A DNA stretch of 64,000 nt from Blastobasis lacticolella. Lineage: Eukaryota; Arthropoda; Insecta; Lepidoptera; Blastobasidae. The DNA is taken from assembly GCA_905147135.1 (NCBI GenBank), contig LR990052.1, positions 18,972,200 through 19,036,199 on the forward strand, in the 5' to 3' direction. Made by a program: the position numbers and the translations under genes. Below, piece by piece: positions 38,401-53,400 of this stretch. Positions within the stretch are counted from its first letter, which is position 1, and each line of letters begins with the position of its first letter. Under the pieces are notes generated by a model. It made no database searches. It saw nothing but the letters and a program-made list of their open reading frames with translations, and was not told the DNA's origin.

Positions 38401-41400
38401 ATACTCAGAAAATCCTTGTTATTTAAAAGTGTGTAAAGTAGGTGTATTAATTTTAATTTGAAACTTAGATAAATTGTAGAACGACAGTACAATATATACG
38501 AGGGTTCAGCGAGAGCTCGATACGTGGGGTACACTGAAAGTTTTGCGTATATCATTAATAAAATATTTTGTATGCAAAGTAATAAATTTACTGCTTTCGA
38601 AGTTATCTGTATTATACATATTTTAAACACTTTATCATTCGGTTAAACCATGAGGACCATTGGTCTATAGGCATGTTTTTCACATGCTGGTTGAAAGCTA
38701 CCACGGCCTCTTCCGGATCCGTAAATGTCAAACCTCTCATCAAATCTTTGATTTTTGGGAAAATAAAAAAATAAAGAAGTCTCCACTGCGTGCGGGATGA
38801 GTCACTAACTCTACCTTTTCAGAAGTCAAAAATGACCTTGTCTTGCTCGCGGTCCGTCTTGCACCGTCATCGAACTTAAAAAAAAATTTGAGTTCATTGA
38901 GTTCATGAGGAATCCAGCGGCAACAAACGCCGGTTTTCTTCAATTGCTTGGCAGTAGCCACATTTTCCTTAGTGATCGCAGTTGAGGGCCGGCCTTCACG
39001 AATTTCATCATGGAGAGAAACACGGCGACAATCAAATTCCGTATACCAACGCCTTACGGTGTTCAAATGAGGTGCTTTCCTGCCAAAAGCATTTTGAAGA
39101 CGAGCAGTGAAGTCTTGCGGAGACAGTGAACTTTCAAAATTTTAAAAAGTCATCGGCTTAATGTTTTTAACGTTAATTCCGTTTTGCTACAGACAACGAA
39201 CTTCAACTTGTGATATAAATTTAATAAATATAACATTCGAAATTAAAACATCTATGTGCGGCCAGGAGCACAGATCTTTTAATGTCTATGTATTAAGACC
39301 CGTATTGACCATTCTTCTTCGCCGCGTCGTTAAGTTCTTCGGAAACCTACCCAGGACAGATTTCAAAACCTTTCGAGTCCCATGCGATTGTCTGGCAAAG
39401 TTCGCTCCAGATGGGCCATAGATCTCCTGAATGCGTTACACAACGCCAAGGATAGACATCGCCAAAGTTAAATCGTCCGAGAGAATGTATACTCTTTATA
39501 CGTGTTTAGGAAGGTGTAAGAAAGAGAACATAAATAAATTCTCCACCTTTGGCTGGCGGGTAGTAGATCGCAGTGATAATACTCGACAGAAAATTCCGCT
39601 GGCCATTTTTTGTAACACGTTTTTATGATCCCGTTGATAGGTGGGGTTGGTGCTACATTCGTCTCTGCCGGACACCACAAGGCTAACTGAATTTAATTCT
39701 GTCAAAGTTACTTTTTTATGTAATACGGCAGACAAACAGGCATGTAGGCCACCTGATGAAAAGTGCTCACCGATACCAATAGACATCAGCAAAACCAGGG
39801 GCGCTACCAATGCGTTACCCGCCTCCAAGGCAAAAACTAGTACTACTGCTTACCATCAGGCAGGCCGCAAGCTTGTTTGCCACCTTAGTGGTATAAAAAA
39901 AAATGTAGTCATCAACAGCAGCAGCAAAAGCCCTTCCATACTTTTACAAAAGCTTTATTGCGACTACACAGAAAACGCGCCAGAACAGCAATGTCAAGTT
40001 TCCACCAGGTAGTGGGTCAGTGACAGCGCATATCGTCAAACGTCAAATTAGTCATAGTGTTAGACCACGTCTTCGTTCTTCTCTCTAACTCTGTATCTAT
40101 CTATACATTGTATAAAACAAAGTCGCTTCCCACCGTCTGTCCCTATGTACGCACAGATCTTTTAAACTACGCAACGGATTTTAATACGGTTTTCAACAAT
40201 AGATGGAGTAATTCAAGAGAAAGGTTTATAAGCAAGAAAAAACGGGAAGGTAGAGGTTAAGTAGGTCTACGCGAACGAGTCGCGCCGAGTACATTAGTAC
40301 ATATTATTATTGTAACAATTTTTTGTAACGATGATATTGTATTTATGAAATAAACAAAACGCGTACTGGTAAACCTAAGATGCACCTAACTTGCACTTGA
40401 AGCTACTTGACGCGAGTAGTATTACGTTTACTTTAGTACATCAAGATATCACGACAGTTGATTAATTAGTACTAATAAATTACTATAAAAATAGTCTTAT
40501 CGGCGATTGTACGTCACGTTCTGTAATTGCTAATTAATTTCATACTACATTGCTTCAACGGAGTAACTCTGTCCCTCGGTCTGTCACCTTTTCATGCCTA
40601 AACCGCTTAACAGATTTACATAAAGTTTATGCTGATGCATAAAACTCCTAGTCGGTCTACACCAGCCAGCTGTGGAGCAGACACTCGACAAACTGCGTGC
40701 AATACAATTAATTAATTAATTACGTAAAGCTGTTGCCAACAATTCTCTGATTTCAATTATTGAAATTGTTATTGTTGCAATTCCGTATCGTCGATTTCAT
40801 GGATCCAGTTGTTTAGAATGTTTCATTGCAATAAACTGAAACTATTAAATCAATCAAAGTAATTTTTCAATCATTGAAATCAGAGAATTGATGGCAACAG
40901 AGTTACGTAATTATCCTACCGGGCGATGCTAGTGACGTCATTTTTTTAACGTTTTATGTGGCTTAAAAAGTATAAATAATATGGGATTTCCATAATTCTC
41001 ATAGGCTGAGCTGAAGGCCAGTTTTACTGTAAGTTCTTCAACTTCTAGTTAAATACCGTATTCATTTCCCAAACGACCAAGAAGAGGACTAAGAGAAAAG
41101 TTTTTGTCAATCTACTTTTATCAAAGATACTACTTAAATATAATACGTTATCACTACCTACGTATTTAAGGAATTTCCTGTTATTTTCCGGATCGTATTC
41201 TATACCAATATTATAAATAGAAAATATTTGTTTGTCGTTTTGTTTGTTTGTAATGGATAATTCCAAAAATTATTTAATTGATTTTAATAATTATTTCACC
41301 AATTATTTAATTGATTTTAATATTAATTATAGAAAGCTATACCATCAGCGACAGCGCACAACATAGACTATATTTTATCACCAAAAAATTTTGAGATACC

Positions 41401-44400
41401 TAGGAAAATTGCAATATTATGACCAAGTATCAAAATGTTATAATGTTCGCGTATAATTTCAAAACGGTGGTAGAGCTCGTCTAATTTAAAATGACGCGCC
41501 CCACTATCGCATTAACGCACACAACCAAGTTTAAAATATGGACGCAATGCATATACAAATGCCGTTGTAATTGGTCATTCAGTTGCCGGTAAGATTCAAA
41601 CGTCGGAGCACGCGTCGTTCATTGGCTCCCACACAGATGAAGTATCGTTATTAATATTTGCACTCACACATCGAAATCAACAAACTAAGTAGTGGGGCGC
41701 GTCATCTTAGACTAGACGAGCTCTACCTGTTTATTATGATTCCATTTTTTCGTCTGGACGACGGCGCTGCGGCGACGGTCAGGGCTGACGTAGTCAGTCG
41801 GACCAGTAAGCTGAATCAGATCATTGTCACCAAGAAAGTTACATCTGAATCTATGAAACGGCCAAGCCATACTTTCTGACCATAATGCAGAGTTAGAGGG
41901 CATGGATCAGATCAGATACCTTTTTCACTTTGTATAAAGGTGACGTCTAACACCACGAAGCTCTTTGAACGCATTGTGGACTCTTGGATCCAACGACGGG
42001 AATGTACAGTCTCTGAGTGTCAGTATGGCCAGTTTGTTGGACCGTAGACTCCGTCCCTAAGAACTCTCATGGAGGGATATAAATGAAAGACACGCCTCTG
42101 CACTTCCTGTTTCTGGACATGCAGAAAAACTTTGACTGTGTCCCTCTTGATATGATCTGGTGGGCGTTGTGGTCCAAGTCCTTTTCCGGCACATGGACCG
42201 CGACTGCTGTTGGTGACACCAACCCGTTCTCTATTACTGTTGGGGTACACCAGGGTTCTGTGGTGTGCCCTATTTCTGTTCTGTGTGATATTAGACGTAT
42301 TGTCAGACAGCATACGAGACTATCATGAGCAGCGGCCTCCCATCTTCGGCCGTATCGTCACTTACCACCAGGTGAGATGGCGGCCAATTGCCTGGCTAAT
42401 CTAAATGAAAAAGGTGGTACGTTTTTCATACAAATTTTATGTAACCTGTATTAACCGCAAAATGGATTTCTAAACAGATGTTATAATAAATAATGTATGT
42501 AAAGCTCGTCTAGTCTAAGATGACGCGCCCCACTACTTAGTTAGTTGATTTCGATGTGTGAGTGCAAATATTAATAACGACACTTCATCTGTGTGGGAGC
42601 CAATGAACGACGCGTGCTCCGACGTTTGAATCTTACCGGCAACTGAATGACCAATTACAACGGCATTTGTATATGTATTGCGTCCATATTTTAAACTTGC
42701 TTGTGTGCGTTAATGCGATAGTGGGGCGCATCATTTTAAATTAGACGAGCTCTATGTATGTATGTAAAGTCTTTATTGCTTAATAAATACAGGAGTTACA
42801 AAAATAATTTTACAGTGCAAAGGCGCGTTTATCCCACAATGGAATTTCTTCCAGCAAAGCTTATAAATAATATAATTATTAATATAAAACTAAGCAATGA
42901 AAAAGAAAAATGATTAACACATAACAACGCCATCTTGTGTCGGTATCGTTACATTGCCTTTTTAACGCGGGCAGGGCGTTAACCCGCCGCACATCCCCCA
43001 ACATGCTGGAGGACCACATCCTACTTTGGTCAGCAAGTCCATCGGACTTAGCCAGTAGTTAGCTAGGCTATACTACTGACCCTTCCCCATCCGCCACTCG
43101 GGCGACTCTCCCCAACGCCGTAAGGCCCAGCGTGGGGTCGATTTCGATATAACTGCTTTATTTTATATCATAAAGCTATAGACAGCAATTTCGCTATTAA
43201 CTTAATACATTTGCTAAGAGTATAAACCATAATAAAATAATTACTATACACTGAAACAAATTAAAGAATGGTAAGAGAAATCTAGTATGGGTGACAAAAT
43301 ACCTAAGTACATAATTGCCGATGATATTAAAATGATAACATCTTATTATCACTTCAAGCCAGATTAGTGATTTTGAATGGTATATATATAGACTCCGGTT
43401 ACATAGTGCGTATATTATTCCGTGTCCACCATGGCGTCTCTTGAGATGGTCCTGTATATACTGTTGGCATGCGTGGGGAGCACCGCCGCGCTCGCCGCGT
43501 GTTTCTTCTGGTACGTGACTCGCAAGTTAAACTACTGGAAGAAGCGTGGAGTGGCCGGGCCCAAGCCCATGCCGCTCTTCGGCAACAGCAAGGCCACCGC
43601 GCTGCGGCGCACCACTTACACGGAACACCACAAGGAAGCCTACGACGCGTTCCGCAACGAGAAGGTGATCGGCTTCTATCGCATGTGGAACCCGTGCATG
43701 CTTTTGCGCGATCTCGACGTCATCAAACACATCCTGATCAAGGACTTCGACAATTTCGTGGACCGCGGATTCAATTTCAGCAACAAGGGCCTCGGTCTGA
43801 ACCTATTCAACGCAGAGGCGGACATATGGCGCGTCCTGCGCACGCGACTCACGCCCATCTTCACGTCGGGAAAGCTGCGCAACATGTATCACCTGATCGA
43901 CGAGCGCGGCGACCGCTTCCTGGACTACCTGGCGCCCGTGGTGGCAGCGAGCCCCGATCAGGACGTGTACCCGTTAGTGCAGCGATTCACCATGGGCACT
44001 ATCGGCGCCTGCGCCTTCGGCATAAATATCGACCTGAACAACATCAGCGAGGTCTTCACCAATATGGACAAGCTCATTTTCAAAGCTAACTACGCAATTG
44101 AGCTCGAGATGATGTTTCCGGGCATACTGAAGAAGTTCGGCATGTCGTTCTTCCCGACGATAATTACGGAGTTCTTCTCCAATCTCGTGGAGAGGATCGT
44201 GCGCGACCGCAACGGGGTGCCGTCCTCGCGGAAGGACTTCATGGACCTGATGCTGGAGCTGCGCAACGCGGGGGAGATCACCAACGCCAAAAGGCACGAG
44301 GACGAGAAGCAGCGCGTGCTGCAAATCGACGACACGCTGATGGCCGCGCAGGCGTTCATATTCTACGCGGCTGGCTTCGAAACCTCGGCCACCACCATGG

Positions 44401-47400
44401 CGTTCCTGCTGCACGAGCTCGCGATGCACCCGGAGGTGCAGGACCGGGTGGCGGCGGAGGTGTTCGAGGTGCTCGACAAGAACGATGGGAAGCTGACATA
44501 CGACAGCTTGAAAGACCTAACCTACATGGGGCAGGCTTTCGATGAGGCGCTGCGCATGTACCCGATTATTGAGCTGACCAGAGAGGCGATGGCCGATTAC
44601 CGGATCCCCGGCACCAACGTCGTTCTCGAGAAGGGCTTGGGCGTGTTGATCCCGGTGCGCGGCATCCACTACGACGAGCGCTACTACCCCGACCCTACGC
44701 GGTTCGACCCGGACCGCTTCTCGCCGGAGAACAGCAAGAACCGCCACCCCTGTGCATTCATACCCTTCGGAACTGGCCCCCGGAACTGTATAGGTGAGAC
44801 AAGAGTCAATTTTACTTTAATCCTGTTAGTACAATTTGTTTTTGCTAAACACGCATTGTAAACTTGAAAGTTTTATAAAGTAATCTGTGCCCTTTGCAGG
44901 TATGCGATTCGCGCGTGTGCAGTCGCGGGTATGCCTAGCGAAGCTGCTGTCGCGGTACCGCGTGGTGCCGGCGGCGGCGACGATCGCGCGGCCGCCGCTC
45001 AACCCGCAGCGAGTCATCGCCGGCCCGCAGCACGGCCTGCCGCTCACGCTTCTGCCCCGAGAGCGGCCCCACAGTAAGACCGACTGACCAAGGTTCTGTG
45101 GATTAAAAGAGACTGTTAAACTTAAGATGTTCGGTATTGTAGAGGGAGGCAAATAGGTAAATTAAGGGTAAGTGATCACCCCCACCCATGGAGATCCGCA
45201 ATACCAGAAATTCATTCTATAGAAAGGTAGTACGCGGCAGGAAATTTCTTTATAAGCTTGAACAGTGAACTGCCACTTATCCGGGTTCACCAGTTTTGTT
45301 CAAAATGAATAATTAATTGTGACGATCCCATACTAACAAGCAAATTAGAGCCACTGACTGACCGAAGGTACTTTGGCTCCCTGTGTGTGTTCTACCGGCT
45401 GCACAATGGGGAGTGTTCTGAGGAACTATTTGATCTGGTGCCCACAGCACAATTCCACCATGGCCCCACCCGCCGCGAGCTGGAACTCATCCCCATTACG
45501 TAGACCCTCTAGTGGTGTCCACGCATAGATTCGAAAGAACGTTTATCGCTCGTACGATTCGGATGTAGAATGAGCTCCCAGCCACAGTGTTTCCTTTGGA
45601 CTATGACATGGGTTCGTTCGAGAGGTATATTAAAAGTCTCCTTCGAGGAGGGCAACGCATTGGTTGCGCTACTGGTGTTGCTGATGTCCATAGGCGGCGG
45701 TGACCACTTTCCATCAGGTGGCCCGCTTGCCGTATTACGTAAAAAAAGAATAAGTGGTTGAATTTTTTCAAAGCTTTTTTTGGCAGTGATAATAAAGTTA
45801 TAAAATCGGTGTTACTTTTATAAATATAAGTGTAAATAAATTATTACATTATATAAGGTTAGTAGTAATTGTTAGGTTAAATAAAAGTCTTTGATGTTTA
45901 ATAATTTTTGTATGTTTTATAGTATATTTTACAGTTTTACGAGATATTTTACCGCGTATAAAATGTCCGATAATAACCGCGTAATAAAATTTCAAACATT
46001 ATGTTAGTTTATTTATTGCTACCCGTTCGCATCGGCTTTCACCCGCGCGCTTCAGATCTCTGTAAACATTGAACTTTCCCACGGGGCCCTACTAGTTTCA
46101 CGGGATAAAGAGTAGCCCATGTCACTCGGGGCAACAATTTTTTAAATTGGTCTAGTCGTTTTTGAGTTTATCTATACACAGTAGAAAACAAAGTCGCTTT
46201 GTGCCGTCTGTACTCTTTGATCTTTTAAACTACGAAATGGATTTTAATGCGGTTTTCAATCATAGATAGAGTGATTCAAGTGAAAGGTTTATGAGCAAGA
46301 AAAAATGGTAGGTAGGGGCAAAGTTGGTGTACGCGAACGAATTCGCGCCGGGTCCACTAGTTCATTATAAATGCAATGTGGCGCTTACAGGGGAGTAGAA
46401 AAGATTCAAGTAAAAAAAAAGACATCTTGGCGTTAATGTCCCGGTTGTGCTCTCGAGAACGAAGGCCCGGGGTCCGCCTTGACCATGATCCAGGATTTGA
46501 CGATCAGGTAATTACAATGGAGCGACTACCATCTGACCTCCTTGAACCTACTACTAGGGGAACCTGACCAGATTGGATCATGGTTACAAATTCAGTTGCC
46601 TGAATTTGCAGGTTTCATCACGATGTTTTCCCTCATCGTAAGAGCATCGGTTAGTAATCAACTAATGTACATAACTCAGAAAAGAGTCATTGGTACATGG
46701 CCACAGCGGGATTCGAACCCGGTACCTCTCGATACGAGTTGCTTACTCAACCGCCCGGCTACCGATGCTCTAGAAAGAAAAAAGTGACTCACGTATAATC
46801 ATTTAATGAATCAAATTACCTAGCCTAACTTACATAAATACCCTAAGCGGGGTGAGGTATATGCCTCCCTCTTTTTTGGAAAAAATATTTTTTTACAATA
46901 ACAAGTAATTTTTTAACTTAAATAGGCACCTACATCTTATACAACTCTTTTTGGAAGCAAAATTATGTATCTTATCTTTTAATTAAAATTTATCTGTACC
47001 TATTATCTGTTTCAAATTTTATGTTTAACAACAACATATAAGTACTAAACATGATTAACCATTAACTTTCAAAAAAATACAAATACCTTTTTTTATGCAA
47101 TGCTGTTAAAATATGACGCTGATGAAATATGATATGCACGGTCGTTTTGGCTCGACCTTTATAATGCGTACGGCTAAGGAATGGAACGCGTTGCCTGCGA
47201 GTGTGTTCCCTGATCAATATAATCTGGATGCCTTCAAGTCTAGAGTGAATAGGCTGTTCCAAGACGGGCATGCTTCATCTTCGGCCGCATCGTCACTTAC
47301 CAACAGGTGAGATGGTGGTCAAATGCCTGTCTTGTCATAATATAAAAAAAGAAATGAAACATTCTATATCTTTATAGAATGTTTCATATTTTAACAGCAT

Positions 47401-50400
47401 TGCATAGAAGGTACTTAGGATTTCAATTTTTATAACCTACTAGCAACCCGCCCCAGCTTCGCACGAGTTTTCTCGGGTTTACTCAATAATAATATGCATG
47501 TATTATACATATAAACCTTCTCTAAACTATAGTGAAAAGCGCATGAAAATCCATTCAGTAGTTTTTGAGTTTATCTCGAGCTACCAGAGAGCGCGGCGTG
47601 GGACCTTGTTATATAATATGTAGTGAATATATCACAGACCGTGTGGTGCCGAGTGGTGTCCGGCAGAGTTGAATAGCACCAACCCTTTACACTCATACAA
47701 GGGGGTGTCGTACAAGGCGACTAATGTTTTCGAGGCAAAAGATCAAGAGTCTCCGTAGGCTGGAAAATGGGCAGCAGCATTTTTCATTGTTATGTTTAAA
47801 CTCTACGATCTCCAACCCGCCTGCCAAGCGTGGAGATTATGGCAATAACCTCCCCCTTCGTGGGAGAGGCCCTAAGTCCTGCAGTGGACTGTTCGGGCTG
47901 TGATGATGATGATATCACAGACAGTGTATTCGACAGAAAATAACTACATTTATTTCATCATGATCATAAATTTAACACGTTGCGTTCCAGGTGTGCAAAT
48001 GATACACTAACAAAAACCATATACTAACTAAATATTTAAGCTAACATTCTGATCAATAAACATTTTATATTATCAAGATAAAATGTATTCTATATTTTTC
48101 TAAAACAATGAATTCATTATATTATTAAACCATTTTTACTTTTCTCACTATCTTAAACCATCACTACATACATTCACAATAACTACCAATCCATAATTAA
48201 ACCAACAGCTAATCAAAACAATTATCTATCTCCCCTCGCTCACTACACACACCTTTCTCATCACAGCAGCCTTTCGATGCACCTACACGTGTAATACAAA
48301 AGCTGATAAGCTATTCTGTATAAGCAGAAAGATTTTAATATATCTTTGTGTATGTATACAGTTTGGGGCCCGAAACAAGGGCAAACTCTGCTACTCAGAC
48401 GCGGTGCCTACGTGATCAGTGTGGTATTCTTAGGGTAACGGTTGTTTAATTAAACCAGTACATCGTTTTGACTCGCTATATTGATTAAGTTAATGCAATA
48501 CAAAATCACAATACATACTTCTGTACAAAATTATAGACGCAAAATATTGCGAGAGAAACTATGCGTGTGCACACGCGTATCGGAAGGGGAATACCGAGCT
48601 GTCTGGCTGGCAGGTGCGCTCGCGCCGTGACGCCATCTATCGGCCACCGCGCGTACTTAACGTCAACTGATTGTTTTTTTAAGATTGCACATACAAAATT
48701 CGACGACATATATAAATTATCAACAAAGCTATCATATGAAATATATATTTTAAAAACATCACGTAATACAGGTATATTATTGTCCATACGTAATCGGTAA
48801 TCTCTCCGATAGATATATTTTTGTTGTGAAATCAAAAGAACTGTTATCTCGGTTGTCACATACCTGTACAGGCTGAGCACTAATTACAAGCTGTAATTTA
48901 AGTTTCACATGTTCCCATGTCTGTTCGTAATAAAAACTTGCAAGTTAAATTTGACCCGTTTCCTGGTTTCCGATTGAGCTGAAACTTTGCACACTCATGT
49001 AAGTTTGGTGACAATGTTTTGATACCATCGAGCTGATCTGATGATAAAGACGGAAGGTGGCCATAGGAACTCCTAAACTACGCATGGTAAACCGATCAAG
49101 TTTGGGCTTGTTTGCTTAGTCTTGACAAATACTCTGATTATTCATAGAAAACGCGCGACAAAGATTGTATTTAAACTTGTTTTATGATTATGAACAAATA
49201 CATAATTAAATGATTAAGTATATGATTGTTTTCAAAAGTACAATAAAGTAACTGGCAACCGCATCGGCAGCATCGTATGTACTTTTTGTGTCACGAGCCG
49301 TCTCTATACATAGTATAAAACAATGTCGATTTTCAATAATAGATAGAGTGATTCGAGAAAAAGGCTAATGAGCAAAAAAAAAGAGTAGGTAGGGGTAAAA
49401 TGTACGCGAACGAAGACGCGCCCGGTTCACTAGATTTAAATAATTATATTGATCTACAATGATATTTGAATTGGGGTGTAAAGCTTTAATGGACATAATT
49501 AAAATTTCTTATTTGGAAATTAACTTACTGTACACAATTACTCAAAATAAATAAATAATCTAGCCCCAAAGTAAGCAAAGCTTGAGTTATGGGTGCTAGA
49601 TAACTGATAAACTACTTATATACTTTTTAAATACATACTCATTATACATAGAACACCCAGACCCGTAGCAGAAATTAAAATTCATCATTTCAATTTCTGC
49701 CCGGCCGGGAATCCAACCCGGGACCTCTTGCGTGGCAGACCGGCATGTTGACCACTAAACCACTCAGGTCGACATGTATATGTTAGAACCTTATTACACA
49801 GCGTACACGTTGACCCATAAATGATTTGTGGACTTGGTTAGACGACAAGCACTTGCAACAAGCTCATGTTTCTTTCTAGTATTAATATTATGAACATCAC
49901 TGTTCTTCATAAACAACTGTATGTTTTTATGAACATCAATTAGGTTTTCATATATGTATTGTGACGGCATTGTCATAAAATCAATATTCTTGAATTTATC
50001 TCTTAGTGTAGTTATGGGACTCAATTGGTAAATCGCGCGAATAGCCCTTTTCTACAGTACAAATACAGTGTGCCAGTCGGCAGCGTGTCACAGCAGTATG
50101 CCATAAGTCATAGTACTGTGAAAATAACTAAAGTAAACTAATCCTTACTGTAGCCTCATCAAAAATAATTCTTTACAGCATATGCTTAAAAACATCGCCT
50201 TTTTGCCAGTTTATCAAATGTGATGACCCCATTGTAATCTACTAACTAGAGTAAAGCCTAAACATACTGTGAAATAAGGTCCAAATTTTCGCGTCTTAAT
50301 TGTACATTAGTGGGCACTGATCTAACATTTGGCAAGGAGAATTTTAAACATGTTGTATTTTTGCCATTCAGTAATAAATTCTTAACCGTAAACCAGTTTA

Positions 50401-53400
50401 CCACTTCTGAAATTGCCTTGTTCACGTCGTCATATGTTAGTTGTTGTCTTTTAACTTTAAACAAATATGGTTCTTGAAAAACATGTTTCATGGAGCTAAA
50501 AGTCTAAAACGCTCAATAACGGCTTCTTAACTTAAAGGTACCTGATCTTTTCCATAAATCTCTGATACACATAAATAAATAATACAAGGCCGCCGTCACA
50601 CGGAACAGCTGATTTTATTCGCTTTGTGCCGGGTGCGCTGCGCATTATTACGTACAAAATATTACATGCGCAGCGGACCCGGCTTGCTTGATTGTGATTG
50701 GCTCATGATTCTATTCTTGACTTTTATCGTAAAGAAGATAGGCAAAGGCGATGCATCCATACAGCCATGACTTCTATCATTTTCCTTGAACCTCCATTTT
50801 GAAATCGAATTTCCTAAACTTTTTTTGAGACTTGGTTACAGGTGGTATTATGTGTAAGGCTACAAATTCATCAGAGCGACAACAAGATTATGTCCATATG
50901 TATTTTATCTGACCTTTAATATTTATTTAACAGTTTATTGTGCACAGGAAATACATAGTGAATAACAGGCAAAGTAATAAATGGCACAACAGGCGCTACT
51001 TATTTCTAAAAGAAATCTCTTCCAGCAGGCCTTCGGAACCTTTAGTTATGAGAGGTTTATGGAACGTTTATAAATAAGGTTAGGTTTATTGACTTTTATA
51101 ATGCGTACGGCTGAGGAGTGGAACGCATTGCCTGTGAATTCGTTCCCTGATCAATATAATCTGGATGACTTCAAGGCTAGAGTGAATAGGCTGTTCCAAG
51201 ACGGGCATGCTCCATCTTCGGCCGCATCGTCACTTAAATGAAATAGCGGTCAAATGCCTGTCTTGTAAATTATAAAAAAAAGGAATTTTAAAGTACGTTT
51301 TAAAGGTCTAATGAGTGTTTTAGCTAATAAATAAATAAATATGCTTGGACAATTCACACAGCGCCTAGTGAGCAAAGCTTGTGTTATGAGTGTTAGATAA
51401 CTGATAAACTACATATATACCCTTTTTTAAATACATACTTATTATACATATTATACCTAAACTAAGAAATTAAAATTCAACATTTCAATTTCTGCTCGGC
51501 CGGAATCGAACCCGGGACTCTGCATGGCGACCGGCATGTTGACCGTTAATAAACGTTTTGAACATACTAAAGTATTCTTTATGAAAAAGACCGTAAAGAT
51601 GTATCATCAGCAAACAAAATAATTTCGTGAGGGTTCTTTACAAAGTACGGTAAATCCTTTACATAGATAAGAAACAAAAATTGACCTAGAATTGACCCCT
51701 GTGGGACCCCCATAGAGACATCTGACGCTGCCGAGTCAGTTGTCTCAATGGGGGTTAAAAAAAAATTTGTGTTATTGCAATCGGATTACATTCAGTTTAG
51801 GATGGAGATTTTACAAATAAAAGCGCAATATGACAGGGACTAAACCCTTCTCCAGCATATGGTATTATCGCTACAGACCGAGTTACGGCTATCGTCGGAT
51901 TCATGGGTAAGTTACATTCCACGTCCTGTATATTTGCATATTTTTTGCTATATAATGTTATAATGATAATAACAACACCTTATTATCTTTTCACTCTAGA
52001 TTAGTTATTTTGAATAGTATATAAATGGTTTCCAGTTAAGTTGCCCGTATATTATTCCGTGTCCACCATGATGTCTCTTGAGATGGCCCTGTATATACTG
52101 GTGGCGTGCATGGGGAGCACCACCGTGCTCGCCGCGTTCTCCTACTGGTACGTGACTCGCAAGTTCAACTACTGGAAGAAGCGCGGGGTGGCCGGGCCCA
52201 AGCCCATGCCGCTCTTCGGCAACAGCAAGGCCACCGCGCTGCGGCGCACCACCTACACGGAACACCACAAGGAAGCCTACGACGCGTTCCGCAACGAGAA
52301 GGTGATCGGCTTCTATCGCATGTGGAACCCGTGCGCGCTTTTGCGCGATCTCGACGTTGTCAAGCACATCCTGATCAAGGACTTCGACTACTTCGCGGAC
52401 CGCGGATTTACCTTCGGCAACAAGGGCCTCGGCTTGAACCTATTCAACGCCGACCCGGACACGTGGCGCATTCTGCGCATGCGGCTCACGCCCATCTTCA
52501 CGTCGGGAAAGCTGCGCAACATGTATCACCTGATTGACGAGCGCGGCGACCGCTTCCTCGAATACCTGGCGCCCGTGGTGGCCGCGAGCCCCGACCAGGA
52601 CGTGTACCCGCTGGTGCAGCGATTCACCATCGGCGCTATTAGCGCCTGCGCCTTCGGCATCGATATCGACCTGAATAACGTCAACGATATCTTCACCAAG
52701 ATGGACCAGCTTATTTTCGGGGCCAACTACGGGATTGAGCTCGAGAACATGTTCCCGGGTATACTGAAAAAGTTTGGTATGTCGTTATTCCCGGCGATAG
52801 TTAACGACTTCTTCACCAATCTCGTGGAGAGAATCGTGCACGACCGCAACGGGGTGCCGTCCTCGCGGAAGGACTTCATGGACCTGATGCTGGAGCTGCG
52901 CAACGCGGGGGAGATCACCAACTCCAAAAGGCACGAGGACGAGAAGCAGCGCGTGCTGCAAATCGACGACACGCTGATGGCCGCGCAGGCGTTCATATTC
53001 TACGCGGCTGGCTTTGAAACCTCGGCCACCACCATGGCGTTCCTTCTGCACGAGCTCGCAATGCACCCGGAGGTGCAGGACCGGGTGGCGGCGGAGGTGT
53101 TTGAGGTGCTCGACAAGAACGATGGGAAGCTGACATACGACAGCTTGAAAGACCTAACCTACATGGGGCAGGCTTTCGATGAGGCGCTGCGCATGTATCC
53201 GATTACTGAGCTGACCAGAAAGGCGATGGCCGATTACCGGATCCCCGGCACCAACGTCGTTCTCGAGAAGGGCTTGAGCGTAATGATCCCGGTGCGCGGC
53301 ATCCACTACGACGAGCGCTACTATCCCGACCCCACGCGATTCGACCCAGACCGCTTCTCGCCGGAGAACAGCAAGAACCGCCACCCCTGTGCATTCATAC

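Larger units (their letters stand above)
49790..51778 (-). mobile_element. CR1-like LINE, reversed, broken by later insertions
   Basis: The minus strand reads, 5' to 3': [20 protein letters not shown] and [10 protein letters not shown] (51555-51778), then [20 protein letters not shown] (50240-50505), then [20 protein letters not shown] (49790-50040). The pieces are in the correct order for one reverse transcriptase. Between the first two lie a LINE 3' end (50925-51060), a LINE tail (51080-51275) and a SINE (51325-51545). Confidence 0.75.

Noticed and set aside
43469..44089. Long Arg/His-rich open frame overlapping P450 copy 1 (and its twin at 52106)
   Set aside because: It is a frame shadow of GC-rich P450 coding sequence. 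The real frame has all P450 motifs.
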